Of a stretch of 64,000 nt of DNA, positions 53,985-63,566 are shown piece after piece (the stretch's first letter is position 1; every line of letters begins with the position of its first letter). A program made the position numbers and the translations under genes. The notes under the pieces are model-generated. The model was given only the letters and a program-made list of their open reading frames with translations, searched no databases and was not told the origin of the DNA. The stretch is taken from the NCBI GenBank assembly GCA_020636005.1, contig JACJYR010000003.1, positions 124,001 to 188,000 on the forward strand. Reading direction: 5' to 3'. Origin of the DNA: Lewinellaceae bacterium. Lineage in GTDB: Bacteria; Bacteroidota; Bacteroidia; Chitinophagales; Saprospiraceae.

Positions 53985-56900
53985 ATGAAAAAACTCGCAG
54001 TTTTCTTAACCACTTTCATTTTTATTGCCAGTCTGAATGGTCAACAGGATTCCACTATGGCCTATTGCGCAGCAGAAGGGTTCTGGGAAGAGTTGATGAA
54101 AACAGTGCCGGGGCTGGCAGAAAAAGAGGGTGGGTTGGAAATAAGTTACAGGAATTTTTCAAAGGCGGAAAGCAAGGGCGCCACCAGCACTGTTTACACC
54201 CTCCCCGTCGTCGTCCACATCATCCACAACAACGGCCCCGAAAACATCACGGATGCCCAAGTAGAACAAGGCATCGCCCACCTCAACCAGGCCTTCCGAA
54301 ACCAGGGCTATTTCAACCCGGCAACAGGCGCTGACGTGGAAATCGAATTTTGCCTGGCGGAACGTAACCCTGACGGCAACCCTACCAACGGCATCGTCCG
54401 CCACCAGTCGCCCATGACGGACATGTCCACGCCATATTACCATAGCCAAATCACAGCGTTGGCCACTTGGAACACATCCGAATACGTCAATATCAGGCTG
54501 GTCAGGGAGGCCTGTCTTGGAGGGGATTGTTCGGCAGTGGCCGGATATGCCTCTGGGCCTGGTGCACACGGGCAAATCACAGACGGTATTGTCATGGAGG
54601 CTTCTTATTTTGGGACCAGTCCTGAAAATACAACGGTCGCTGTCCATGAGATGGGGCATTATTTGGGCCTCTTGCACACTTTCTACGGTGGTTGTAAAAA
54701 CAACGACTGCCTCTCCGACGGTGATAGGGTCTGCGATACCCCCCCTGACAACATGGCCGGGTTTTACCCATGCAGCAACAGCTACAATAGTTGCCAAACA
54801 GATGAAGACGACCCCTCCGCCAACAACCCCTACCGTAGCCCGGGCCTGGGCGGCTTGGGCGACCAACCTGATATGTACGGCGACTATATGGACTATATCC
54901 CCAAATTTTGCCGTGATCGTTTCACAGAAGGCCAGAAGGCGAGGATGCGGTTTTTTACCGAAACTGCCCGGTCGAGCCTGCTCAGTTCCAAGGCCTGCCT
55001 GCCCCCTTGCCCCAGCAATGTGCTGGCAATTTTTACCCTTGACCAGGACACTATCAATGCAGGCGGGGCAGTGGTTTTGACCAACCTGTCACAGAATGCC
55101 GACAGCTATAAATGGTACATCAACGGAGTGCTGGCCTCTGAAGCGGTGGACACCACTTTCAGCTTTAACGACGAAGGCGTTTATACCATCCGCATGGAGG
55201 CCGAAAACCAATTGCCGGAATGCGATCCGGCTTCCTATGAGCTTACTGTTGTGGTCATTTGCCCAGTCATTGCCGGGTTCGGTTATTCGGTACAGGGGAA
55301 CTGGCTGTTGTTTGAGGAACAGTCCACCAATGCCGATGCATTTCTGTGGATGGTAAAAGACGGCGATGGTACAACCCTGTTTACCTCCAACTTGGCCAGC
55401 GATTCTTTTGACATTGCTGGTTTGCAATACATCCAACTGTGCCTTTTATCGGCCAATGGGTATTGTGATGACCAGCATTGTGGATATATCAGCCTTGTTG
55501 GTACTGGCATCGAAATCTGCAACAATTCTTTGGACGACGACAATGACGGATATATTGACCTGTTCGATACGGACTGCCCCTGTGACAACTCCACTTTTCA
55601 GGCTTACTGCCCGGTAGACTGTGAATACTTGCCTGATAGTTTCCCTGAATTTCAGATGGGGTTGAAATGGGTTTCTGAAATCATTGCTGATTTCGGCAAC
55701 AACAGCCAAAACATTTTGGTCGGGGACATAGATGGCGATGGCAATGTCGAAGTAGTTTCAACTGTCAACTTTTATACGCCTACACCTTTATACACAGAAT
55801 GCAACATTAAAATTATTGACGGCAGTACCGGAGATACAAAGATTAATTTTACTCCTAAGCCAAATTCTCTAAACTCACTGCTTTCAATGGCTGATGTTAA
55901 TTTGGATGGATCTGCAGAGTTTTTTGAGTGGCGCTATGATACGGTGTATTGCTACAATATTAATGGAGGATTGTTGTGGAAATCGGATAAGTTAAAAGAT
56001 TATAGGGGGACATTGGTCAATATATGCGATTTCAATGCCGATGGCATCCCTGAATTGTATGCGGGCGATGAAATCTTAAATGCCCAAAATGGAAAGAAAT
56101 TGGTCAGTGGTAACAATGGAGGAGGGTGTAACTATTACAATGCATTCGAGCCTTGCGTACTTAAACATAGCATAGCAGCCGATTTATTGCCTGCACCAGG
56201 TTTGGAATTGGCCGCAGGCAATACTGTTTATCAAGTCACCATCAACAATACAGGTGGCACGGTTGGGAATATGATGATGCCAGTTAATGCGCCACTCCCA
56301 GTACAGGATGGGTTCACTTCTGTCGGGGATATAAACGGGGATGGAGAACTTGATGTCGTCGTAGTAAGGGACAACCGCTACCCCGATGGCGGTGGTATTT
56401 GGGTATGGGATCCTCGAACATTGACCATAATCGCTTCAGATACAGCTGGAAAATATGGGGGTGTTGCCTTTATAGGGGACGTGACCGGGGACTGTTTGCC
56501 AGAGATCGGGATGACGTTTAGTTACGAGCTAAGGATATACCAGTACGACGGGACCACCCAATTAAAGTTATTGTACAGTTTGCCTACTTCCGATAAATCA
56601 GGACTAACGGGTCTCACCATGTTCGACTTTAACCAGGACGGCAAGCAAGAACTGGTTTACAGGGACGAAACAGACCTCCGCATCTTGGAAGGTGCCACAG
56701 GGGCAACATTGGCATCCTATCCCATGAAAAGCTTGACAGGGATGGAATACCCCGTCGTCGCCGACATTGACGAAGACGGCCAGGCAGAAATTCTCGTCAA
56801 CGGTTACGAGGACGAAAACAACATAGAACTCCGGGTTTACTGTTTCGAGTCCGCCGGCGCCCCCTGGGCCCCTGCCCGCTCCGTCTGGAACCAGTACGGC

Positions 56901-59900
56901 TACCACGTCACCAACGTCAACGACGACCTCACCATCCCCCGGCAGGAGCAGAACATGGCCAAGCCACTAGAGGGCTACCTGGATTGCCTGCAGCCCACCT
57001 GCCCCGCCCCCTACAACGCCTTCCTCGCCCAGGCCACCTACCGCACCCAGCAGGGCTGCGTGCAGTGGCCCGCTGACGGCGATATTTCCATCACATCCAC
57101 CATGCGCTGCATGGGCGACAGCATCGAGGTCTGCATCTATCTGGAAAACGTGGACACCATTGTCTATCCATTGGGGTTTCCGACGTGGTGCGGCACACAG
57201 CCCGGACACGTCTATTTCCAAAACGGCACCGTGCTGGACACCTTCTACATCAAGGACAGCACTTGTTTTATGTTGTCAGCCTATGCCCTGGCAGACACCA
57301 TTTTCGTCACCGCCAACGACCCGGCACACCCATTCCCCTACGGTGGGAACCCTCCCTACACCGAGTGCGACTACACCAACAACACCAAGCTCCTCATCTT
57401 CCCCATCGAGCAAAAGACCCTCGACCTCGGCCCCGACATTGTCAAGTGCGCCAGCGAGGTCATCACCCTGAACGCCGGGGTGGGCTTTGAAACCTATCTC
57501 TGGAACGACGCTACCACGGACTCCATCTATTCGTCCAGTTTCCCCGGCCCGCACTTCGTGGAGGCTACCGACCAGTGCGGCAACATATATCGGGACACGG
57601 TCATTTTCACCATTGATCCAACGGATGACGTCAGCCTCGGCCCCGACGTGCTGGTATGCCCCGGCGACACCCTCAGCTACAGCCTCACGGGCAGCTACGA
57701 CATGGTGCAATGGCTCCCGGCGGGCAGCGTCAACTGCGACACCTGTATGCAGGTGGCCGTCACCACCGATACCGCCTTCCTGCTCAAGGTGGTCGTGGGC
57801 AAGGGCAGTTGCTTCAGCGCCGACACAGTGGCCGTAGGTGTGGCGCAGCGGGTGGACGTGCAGTTGGACACCAGCATCTGCGAGGGGGAGTCCATTAGCT
57901 TCTTGGGCAGCACTTTGACGGCAACAGGGCAGTACGGGTTCAGCCTGAACGGCTGCGACAGTTTTCTCATGGTCAACCTCTCCCTGTTCAGCAGGGATAC
58001 CACCCTGTTACAGGAAACTATCTGCACGGGCGACTCCGTTTTCTTCAGCAGCACCTGGCTTAAAGATACAGGAACGTATGTGGAAATATTGACCAATAGC
58101 CTCGGCTGCGACAGCCTGCTACTGCTCGAACTGGCCGTAGTACCCACCATCGAGGCATACGATACCCTGTCCATCTGCGAGGGCGACTCGGTCAGCGTCT
58201 TCGGCCAATGGGTGGCCGGTGAAACGCTTTTGGATGAAACATTTACCAGCGCCGCTGGCTGCGACAGCACCCAATATTATCAGGTACTGGTAACGCCATT
58301 GCCCCACATGCAGGCAAGCTACAGCGTCTGCCAAGGTGACTCTATCTTTTTGGGCGGGGAGTGGCTCTCGGGCAATGGCCAGTATTTTGTCAGAATCGCA
58401 TCACAAACTGACTGCGATACTATTTTGGAGGTAACCCTTTCCGAAATCACTCCCGTTTCGAATATGGACACCTTGATTGTTTGTGAGGGGGACTCGGTCA
58501 ACGTCTTTGGCCAATGGGTCTACGATGAGGCTTTATTGGACGAAACGTTCACCAGCATTTTAGGCTGTGATAGCACCCAGTATTACCAAGTATTGGTGAC
58601 GCCCTTGCCCCACCAACAGGTAAGCTACAATATCTGCGAAGGCGATTCCATCCTCGTTGAGGGCGAATGGCTTTCCGGCACTGGCCAGTACAACGTCATC
58701 CTTCCATCCTTGACGGGCTGCGACACCGTTTTGGAAGTTTCACTTTCAGAAATAACGCCCTTGTACAACACCGACACGGTCATCATCTGCAAGGGCGATT
58801 CCATTTTTATTTTTGGCCAGTGGCTGCATGGCGGTGGCTCGGCAAGCGGAACATTCACAAACACTATTGGCTGTGACAGTACCCAAACCTACCTTGTCGT
58901 AGCGGCGGCAACTGTGGCAGTTCAATTGAGTTACCAATTGTGCGAAAGCGATTCTGTGCTGGTGGGCAACGAATGGCTGTCGGGTGAAGGCAATTATAGC
59001 GTCCTTGTAGGTTCGGCCACAGGCTGTGATACGCTCTACGAAGTGCAGATATTAGAAACAATGCCTGTTTTCAACGTGGACACCATCGGCCTGTGCGAAG
59101 GTGACTCCGTACTGGTGTTCGGCAGTTACGTCTCCGGGCCCGGTGAATATGGCCAGGTGTTCAACTCCTCCTCAAACTGTGACAGCACGCAGATTTTTGT
59201 GGTCGAAATGCACCCCTTGGGGCATACCTATGACACACTTTCTCTTTGCGAGGGTGATTCGGTCTATTTTGCAGGTCACTGGGTCTCCGCACAAGGCGTT
59301 TATACCGATACCATAAGTGGAGCACCCTGTGACATGATTGCTTCCACTTGGGTAGAAGTTTTGCCGACAGCCCACTCGGACACCACCGTCCAACTTTGCC
59401 CTGGTGATTCCATCTTGGTAGGGAATTTTTGGGCGAAAGAAACAGGGGAATACCCATCTGTCTATCCAGGCTCCAACGGCTGCGACTCCGTGCAAACCAC
59501 TCTGGTTATCAAACTTGAAACACCGGGACCACCTTACTCCGAGGTGGACTGTGAAAACCTTGAGGTGACAGTGGGCATTGAGGCAATAGGAGGATGGGAA
59601 ATCTTTTGGGACAATGGTGATACGCTGTTTGAAACCGTCTATCAAAACACTGACACTGTAAGGGTAGCCATGACCGCTGAGCCTGACTGTTCAATAGATT
59701 TAGCCGTTCCGCTGCCCATATTGCCCGATTTGGCAGATTTGCCGCAGCAAGAAAATTTTGCCTTCACACCCGGTCAGTCCATTGGTTTTAATCTAAACCT
59801 CGATCCGGAGGAATGGAAAGTACGTTGGTCGCCTTCCGAAATCTTTACGTGCGACACCTGCCTTTCCACCACTGCCAATCCAATCGGAATTACCACCGTT

Positions 59901-60251
59901 GAGGTCACCTATATCCACTCTTCTGGCTGTAATTATCAAAACAGCTTCCTTATTTCTGTAGAAGTAGAACCCAGCATTTACATCCCCAATGTTTTCTCCC
60001 CCAACAGTGACGGCGTCAATGACAATTGGGAGGTCTTATTGCCGGAAGGGGTGTCACGGTTTGATGAGGTCCTAATCTTTGGCAGGTGGGGCGGCCTCAT
60101 CGCCCAATGGAACGACATTGCGCGGGTGGACTGGGACGGTACCTTCAACGGTAAGCCACTTGATCCAGATGTGTTTGTGTATTACATCCGCTACACTGAT
60201 ATGCAGGGCAGAAAGGTGGAGAAGAAAGGGGATGTAGTGATATTGCGGTAG
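53985..60251 (+). CDS. Giant secreted M43 (pappalysin/cytophagalysin) metalloprotease with repeats
   Basis: 2088 residues with a signal peptide (MKKLAVFLTTFIFIASLNGQ). The protease domain covers about 60-330: LPVVVHIIHNNG, zinc site HEMGHYLGLLH with His221, Glu222, His225 and His231, and Met-turn Met302 (DYMDY), characteristic of family M43. Next come a PKD-like domain (about 350-430) and another Ig-like segment. About seven FG-GAP/VCBS Asp-rich repeats follow (e.g. VGDIDGDGNVEVV, VGDINGDGELDVV, VADIDEDGQAEIL, about 575-960), then an extracellular domain and Ig-like units. Eleven 51-residue C.GDS repeats span about 1298-1844. The type B gliding-associated T9SS domain (about 1997-2088) begins SIYIPNVFSPNSDGVND. 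An exported, surface-attached or secreted endopeptidase. Confidence 0.9.
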   Translation: MKKLAVFLTTFIFIASLNGQQDSTMAYCAAEGFWEELMKTVPGLAEKEGGLEISYRNFSKAESKGATSTVYTLPVVVHIIHNNGPENITDAQVEQGIAHLNQAFRNQGYFNPATGADVEIEFCLAERNPDGNPTNGIVRHQSPMTDMSTPYYHSQITALATWNTSEYVNIRLVREACLGGDCSAVAGYASGPGAHGQITDGIVMEASYFGTSPENTTVAVHEMGHYLGLLHTFYGGCKNNDCLSDGDRVCDTPPDNMAGFYPCSNSYNSCQTDEDDPSANNPYRSPGLGGLGDQPDMYGDYMDYIPKFCRDRFTEGQKARMRFFTETARSSLLSSKACLPPCPSNVLAIFTLDQDTINAGGAVVLTNLSQNADSYKWYINGVLASEAVDTTFSFNDEGVYTIRMEAENQLPECDPASYELTVVVICPVIAGFGYSVQGNWLLFEEQSTNADAFLWMVKDGDGTTLFTSNLASDSFDIAGLQYIQLCLLSANGYCDDQHCGYISLVGTGIEICNNSLDDDNDGYIDLFDTDCPCDNSTFQAYCPVDCEYLPDSFPEFQMGLKWVSEIIADFGNNSQNILVGDIDGDGNVEVVSTVNFYTPTPLYTECNIKIIDGSTGDTKINFTPKPNSLNSLLSMADVNLDGSAEFFEWRYDTVYCYNINGGLLWKSDKLKDYRGTLVNICDFNADGIPELYAGDEILNAQNGKKLVSGNNGGGCNYYNAFEPCVLKHSIAADLLPAPGLELAAGNTVYQVTINNTGGTVGNMMMPVNAPLPVQDGFTSVGDINGDGELDVVVVRDNRYPDGGGIWVWDPRTLTIIASDTAGKYGGVAFIGDVTGDCLPEIGMTFSYELRIYQYDGTTQLKLLYSLPTSDKSGLTGLTMFDFNQDGKQELVYRDETDLRILEGATGATLASYPMKSLTGMEYPVVADIDEDGQAEILVNGYEDENNIELRVYCFESAGAPWAPARSVWNQYGYHVTNVNDDLTIPRQEQNMAKPLEGYLDCLQPTCPAPYNAFLAQATYRTQQGCVQWPADGDISITSTMRCMGDSIEVCIYLENVDTIVYPLGFPTWCGTQPGHVYFQNGTVLDTFYIKDSTCFMLSAYALADTIFVTANDPAHPFPYGGNPPYTECDYTNNTKLLIFPIEQKTLDLGPDIVKCASEVITLNAGVGFETYLWNDATTDSIYSSSFPGPHFVEATDQCGNIYRDTVIFTIDPTDDVSLGPDVLVCPGDTLSYSLTGSYDMVQWLPAGSVNCDTCMQVAVTTDTAFLLKVVVGKGSCFSADTVAVGVAQRVDVQLDTSICEGESISFLGSTLTATGQYGFSLNGCDSFLMVNLSLFSRDTTLLQETICTGDSVFFSSTWLKDTGTYVEILTNSLGCDSLLLLELAVVPTIEAYDTLSICEGDSVSVFGQWVAGETLLDETFTSAAGCDSTQYYQVLVTPLPHMQASYSVCQGDSIFLGGEWLSGNGQYFVRIASQTDCDTILEVTLSEITPVSNMDTLIVCEGDSVNVFGQWVYDEALLDETFTSILGCDSTQYYQVLVTPLPHQQVSYNICEGDSILVEGEWLSGTGQYNVILPSLTGCDTVLEVSLSEITPLYNTDTVIICKGDSIFIFGQWLHGGGSASGTFTNTIGCDSTQTYLVVAAATVAVQLSYQLCESDSVLVGNEWLSGEGNYSVLVGSATGCDTLYEVQILETMPVFNVDTIGLCEGDSVLVFGSYVSGPGEYGQVFNSSSNCDSTQIFVVEMHPLGHTYDTLSLCEGDSVYFAGHWVSAQGVYTDTISGAPCDMIASTWVEVLPTAHSDTTVQLCPGDSILVGNFWAKETGEYPSVYPGSNGCDSVQTTLVIKLETPGPPYSEVDCENLEVTVGIEAIGGWEIFWDNGDTLFETVYQNTDTVRVAMTAEPDCSIDLAVPLPILPDLADLPQQENFAFTPGQSIGFNLNLDPEEWKVRWSPSEIFTCDTCLSTTANPIGITTVEVTYIHSSGCNYQNSFLISVEVEPSIYIPNVFSPNSDGVNDNWEVLLPEGVSRFDEVLIFGRWGGLIAQWNDIARVDWDGTFNGKPLDPDVFVYYIRYTDMQGRKVEKKGDVVILR
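57876..59517 (+). repeat. Eleven about 51-residue coding repeats, partly alternating
   Basis: Each unit has (I/V/L)C.GDS(I/V) ... G.(Y/F) ... (G/T)CD(S/T) ... V. Units 3, 5, 7 and 9 share FGQW-like and GCDSTQ motifs. Units 4, 6 and 8 share GEWLSG.G.Y and CDT..EV. Units 3 and 5, and 4 and 6, are most alike, indicating duplication of a two-unit block of about 306 bp. Confidence 0.8.
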
Positions 60252-60346
60252 TTATAAAATTAAAGAGAGTACACAAAAACCCTCCTTTTTCTGTACCAAT
60301 TATGGGATTACTTTATTTTTTATCAATGTATTTTAAAAACAAAAAA

Positions 60347-60366
60347 AGGCGCCCCGAAAGACGCCT
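60347..60366 (-). terminator. Terminator-like hairpin, minus orientation
   Basis: AGGCG (60347-60351) and CGCCT (60362-60366) with an A7 run on the left, read as GGCGTC...GGCGCCTTTTTTT on the minus strand. It faces the giant protease gene, so it mostly marks the end of anything transcribed leftward. The rest of 60252-60480 is AT-rich and non-coding. Confidence 0.45.
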
Positions 60367-60480
60367 GGTCGTTAGGGACAAAGCCCCATAACAAAAAAAG
60401 CAGCGCAAAATACACTGTAAATAACAAGATTTCCAAGCCCTCTTATTGATGAAGAGTTTTTTTCCGTGTTAATTTGCCGA

Positions 60481-60969
60481 ATGGCCTACAAATCATCTAC
60501 CCTCGCCGAAATCCGCCGCCTTACGGCCCGCATAAACAAAAGCAGCCTTTTCCCACATGGCCACACCACAGCCATCGCCGCCGTTCGTGGCCATGATGCA
60601 AACATCATCCGAAACGCCCTAAAAGGCCTTCCCGCAGACCTTGAAGCCATCCGCTCAATCGTCGAAGAGGCGGAGCGCCTCGCCAATCTCCGCCCGGGCA
60701 AAACGCCACTCCGCAAAATCCGCCAATTGTTCATCGCTGAACTCTACCGCCAGTCCGTCCTCCCCGCTGGTTACTCCGAACTCGTCGCAGAAATCACCGG
60801 CATGAAACCAAATGCTGTCCGATATTTCATCAAAAACCAGATCGCAGGGCGAACCGCATACGCATCAAGCGCCGATACGATCGAAGCGCTCTACAAAATC
60901 TCGGAAGTGAACGATGAATGGGAACTGCTTTACCGGTTGGAAAAAATCACAGAAAAAATCCAAGCCTGA
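60481..60969 (+). CDS. Helical protein with possible helix-turn-helix, unknown function
   Basis: 162 residues from the ATG at 60481; an in-frame GTG at 60466 adds only MLICR. The sequence is predicted almost all helical, Arg/Ala-rich, with no signal peptide or membrane segment. A stretch near residues 100-125 (YSELVAEITGMKPNAVRYFIKNQ) has the spacing of a helix-turn-helix (helix, G-M turn, helix), suggesting nucleic-acid binding. The codon use is regular and the start region is clean, so it looks real. It overlaps the next gene by 56 bases, implying a two-gene unit. I do not recognise the family. Confidence 0.6.
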   Translation: MAYKSSTLAEIRRLTARINKSSLFPHGHTTAIAAVRGHDANIIRNALKGLPADLEAIRSIVEEAERLANLRPGKTPLRKIRQLFIAELYRQSVLPAGYSELVAEITGMKPNAVRYFIKNQIAGRTAYASSADTIEALYKISEVNDEWELLYRLEKITEKIQA

Positions 60970-61258
60970 ACCAACATACTGGGGTTATGGGGGCAGCGGC
61001 CCGGCGCAACTGGCACACGAAATTTGCCGGCAGCTGTATGGCCTCAACATCGCCCGGCAAGTGTTCCAGGTCTTCAAACACCGCTACCACACCAATATTC
61101 AGGACGACGGCTTCGACCTGACCCTCGACCTGAGCGACTTCAACCGGGATTATGTGCGGCCGTTCCTCGACACTGGCGACGATGATTTGTACGACACTGA
61201 CAATGGCCCGACCGGGCACGGAGATGAATGTTATTCGGACGCTGACAGTGGAATGTAA
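60914..61258 (+). CDS. DUF6166-like small protein
   Basis: 114 residues. The block YWGYGGSGPAQLAHEICRQ (residues about 22-40) is the hallmark of DUF6166 (W-G-Y-G-G-S-G-P-A-Q-L-A), a family of unknown function often found in mobile or accessory regions. The following about 40 residues are predicted as helix and strand with an acidic C-terminus (DTGDDDLYDTDN). The only ATG in frame before the domain is at 60914, so it overlaps the preceding gene by 56 bases. The first 18 residues are Lys-rich and may not be conserved. Confidence 0.6.
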   Translation: MNGNCFTGWKKSQKKSKPEPTYWGYGGSGPAQLAHEICRQLYGLNIARQVFQVFKHRYHTNIQDDGFDLTLDLSDFNRDYVRPFLDTGDDDLYDTDNGPTGHGDECYSDADSGM

Positions 61259-61309
61259 ATTTTAAACCGCTCGCCGGCCCGGAGGGTCGGCGGGCTTAAA
61301 TCCTTAACC

Positions 61310-61525
61310 ATGGCCACCATACGTGAACTTTTCGACCAGGCCGACCTCGACCTCATTTTCGAGGCGCTCGAACACCGGCGGCGGTATTACAAAAACCGCA
61401 TCCCGCAGCAACGCACCGACGCTCCCTGCGGTGGTATCCGGCCCGCCCTCACGTTGGAGAGGTATGAAAGGAAAGTGAAAGACTTTGACCGGATTTTGGG
61501 GGTTTGGGTGGGGGAGACGACGTAA
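61310..61525 (+). CDS. Small charged protein of unknown function
   Basis: 71 residues, MATIRELFDQADLDLIFEAL..., highly charged, with an N-terminal amphipathic helix and a central RRRYYKNRIPQQR basic patch. No signal peptide or recognised domain. It is preceded by a GC-rich hairpin (GCCGGCCC 61273-61280 / GGGTCGGC 61284-61291), 18 bases upstream of its ATG. With the two genes before it, it may form a three-gene accessory unit. Confidence 0.5.
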   Translation: MATIRELFDQADLDLIFEALEHRRRYYKNRIPQQRTDAPCGGIRPALTLERYERKVKDFDRILGVWVGETT

Positions 61526-61599
61526 AGGAAGGAGTGCAATTGAGTTGAAACCTGAATGATGGCAGTCTAAGCTGGGTTTGAGTCCTGCGCTGGGAAGTT

Positions 61600-61644
61600 A
61601 AAAAACCTCCGACAGCGTTCGACAAGCAACTAGCCGCCGGAGGT
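61600..61644 (-). terminator. Terminator of the decayed minus-strand gene
   Basis: ACCTCCG near 61605 pairs with CGGAGGT (61638-61644). On the minus strand this reads ACCTCCG...CGGAGGTTTTTT, a stem followed by a T run. The loop is long (about 26 bases). Confidence 0.45.
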
Positions 61645-62234
61645 CTGTTCGATATGTTCGGTTGCCTAGGCGGGCAACGAGTACGCCAAGGTTGTTATAG
61701 ACCTCGGCTCCGTTGTAATATTTGAGCAAGTAATCGTAGCAAGCATTGGCTTCGGCATACTGCCAAGGCCCGTAAATTAAATGGCCGCATGGAAGATATG
61801 GAACAAGGTGTCGGCACGTTGCTGCACCAGGGCTTCATGGGCCTGGCTTTCCTGTATAAATGGGTAATTTGGGAGTTTTTTTTTATCCAACTGATAAGAA
61901 CCATAAATCTGCTCAATAAAATTTGGCAATAAGGTCGAATGAGATCATAGCCTGCCATGTGGCACAAGAAGATGAGCCGCAGGCCAGCGTTAATTTCCGA
62001 TTGCAAGTCGGCATCCCGGCAGTATTCTTTCAAAAAAGCCGGCTTGTCGTAGATGCCATCTATTTGGGTGGGATCGACGAGGTAAATGGAATCCAGTTGG
62101 CGGTCGTAGATGCCCATCTCCATTTCGTCCTGCGGGGAGCCAACCTTGGGCCTGGACTTTAGTTCCTCCACCTGGCCGCTCTCGGTAACGTAGTTCGGCA
62201 CATCGGTTTGACTGCCCTCGGCCTCCACGGTCAT
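61640..62234 (-). pseudogene. Decayed TPR-like gene with at least three frameshifts
   Basis: Reading from 62234 leftward, one frame gives MTVEAEGSQTDVPNYV...FLCHMAGYDLI. The plausible protein then needs three frame changes: near 61945 (to ...DLIAKF), near 61925 (to IEQIYGSYQLDKKKLPNYPF, HEALVQQRADTLFHIFHAA) and near 61780, where a TAA interrupts (to IYGPWQYAEANACYDYLL, NGAEVYNNLGVLVA). The last part resembles a tetratricopeptide repeat. No single frame carries it, so it is a remnant. The original function is not recognised. The adjacent 62235-62432 is non-coding. Confidence 0.55.
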
Positions 62235-62432
62235 TTGAAAAGTGACAAATGTTGAATGCCAAAATGCTGTCGTTCCGACCCCGCTTTACAATTCTTTCAA
62301 TTTTTCTTAAACCTTTATTTCCTCCTTCTTTTTTCCAAGCACCATTTTTGCAAATAATGGTTGTTGGCTGATGTAGCGCTATTTGTCGGTAAAACATGCA
62401 GGCCAGAACATCCCCCTCAACCTTTCGCAAAA

Positions 62433-63377
62433 ATGAAACACCTCATCGTTTACGCATGTGTGGCTGCAAGCCTTTCAGGTGGCCCGTTTTCACCCGTTTT
62501 CAAAGCTCAATCAATGGGTGGGGAGGGGTATTCTGAAAGCAGCATTTTTCCCGAAAGTATTGACAGCCCATTGCTTGAAAAATCTTTGCCGCCCATGGAT
62601 TACCCATTGTTGCAGGCACATGCGCACAACGATTACCAGCACACACGACCCCTCTTCGATGCCCTGGCCCATGGCTTCAATTCTATTGAAGTAGATGTAC
62701 ATCTTATCAACAACGAACTTTACGTTTACCACGATTCTCCAATGATATTGGACAAAAACAAAACGCTGAAGAACCTTTACCTCGAACCTTTAAGATTGCT
62801 GGTAGAAAAAAACAATGGCCAGGTTTACCCAAAAAGCAACGCTCCGCTACTGCTCATGGTGGATATAAAAACGGAAGCCTTGGCCACCTACAATGCACTG
62901 AAAAAGCAGCTTACCCCGTACGCCGATTTTATTTCATCCTGTGAAAATGGAAAACTTACCAATAATGCCGTGCGGGTTTTTCTCTCCGGCAACCGCCCAG
63001 TCGAAGAAATGGCCAAAGAGACCTTCCGCCTAATGGATCTGGATGGCCGCATCGAAGACTTGGGGAAAGGCTACCCGCCCGATCTCATGCCCGTCATCAG
63101 CGAAAGTTTTATCAACGTTTTCGGTATTGGATTGCCCGGCAGCCCTATTTCAGACAGCCAGTGGGATTTGTTCAAAAGGCTATCCCGCCTTGTGCATTCA
63201 GAAGGGAAAAAAATGCGCCTCTGGGCCAGCCCCGAAAAGGAAGCGGTTTGGGAAAAACTGCTCGAAAATGGCGCAGACTTCATCAATACCGACGAGTTGG
63301 AGCGCCTCCGCCTGTTTTTCTCCAACTGTCATGTCGGGCTATCCCCGCTGTGTGCAGTGAATGTGTCCGACCGGTAA
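62433..63377 (+). CDS. Secreted PI-PLC/glycerophosphodiester phosphodiesterase-like protein
   Basis: 314 residues from the ATG at 62433; a further in-frame ATG at 62361 adds a leader without hydrophobic character. Signal peptide MKHLIVYACVAASLSGG, cleaved near VFKAQ. The core shows the PI-PLC-like TIM-barrel pattern of the AIM6/GDPD group: QAHAHNDYQHTRPLFDAL (catalytic His/Asn), FNSIEVDVHLINNELYVYHD (Glu/Asp metal ligands and second His), PLLLMVDIKTEA, and RLWASPEKEAVWEKLLENGADFINTD at the end. It is predicted to hydrolyse phosphodiester bonds in the periplasm or outside; substrate unknown. It is not obviously in an operon with the SDR gene, which starts 189 bases later. Confidence 0.85.
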   Translation: MKHLIVYACVAASLSGGPFSPVFKAQSMGGEGYSESSIFPESIDSPLLEKSLPPMDYPLLQAHAHNDYQHTRPLFDALAHGFNSIEVDVHLINNELYVYHDSPMILDKNKTLKNLYLEPLRLLVEKNNGQVYPKSNAPLLLMVDIKTEALATYNALKKQLTPYADFISSCENGKLTNNAVRVFLSGNRPVEEMAKETFRLMDLDGRIEDLGKGYPPDLMPVISESFINVFGIGLPGSPISDSQWDLFKRLSRLVHSEGKKMRLWASPEKEAVWEKLLENGADFINTDELERLRLFFSNCHVGLSPLCAVNVSDR

Positions 63378-63566
63378 CGCAAACTTCAACAAAGATTAAC
63401 CCTGTGGCACCATCCTCTGTCTGCCAGTTTCCCATTCTTTGTCCCTCCGATACCCGGGCCATCCTGCTGCAGTGGTAAGGGAAGTTAGGGGGTGAGGTGC
63501 TTCACTTTAAGTGTATTTGGTATCCATTTATTTTTCACCTTTTACATAGCTGACAGATTCTTGACC

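Noticed and set aside
57100..57840. Overlapping plus-strand frames near 57160-57837 inside the protease gene
   Set aside because: Alternative-frame shadows of the GC-rich coding segment, with low-complexity Ser/Thr/Arg composition.
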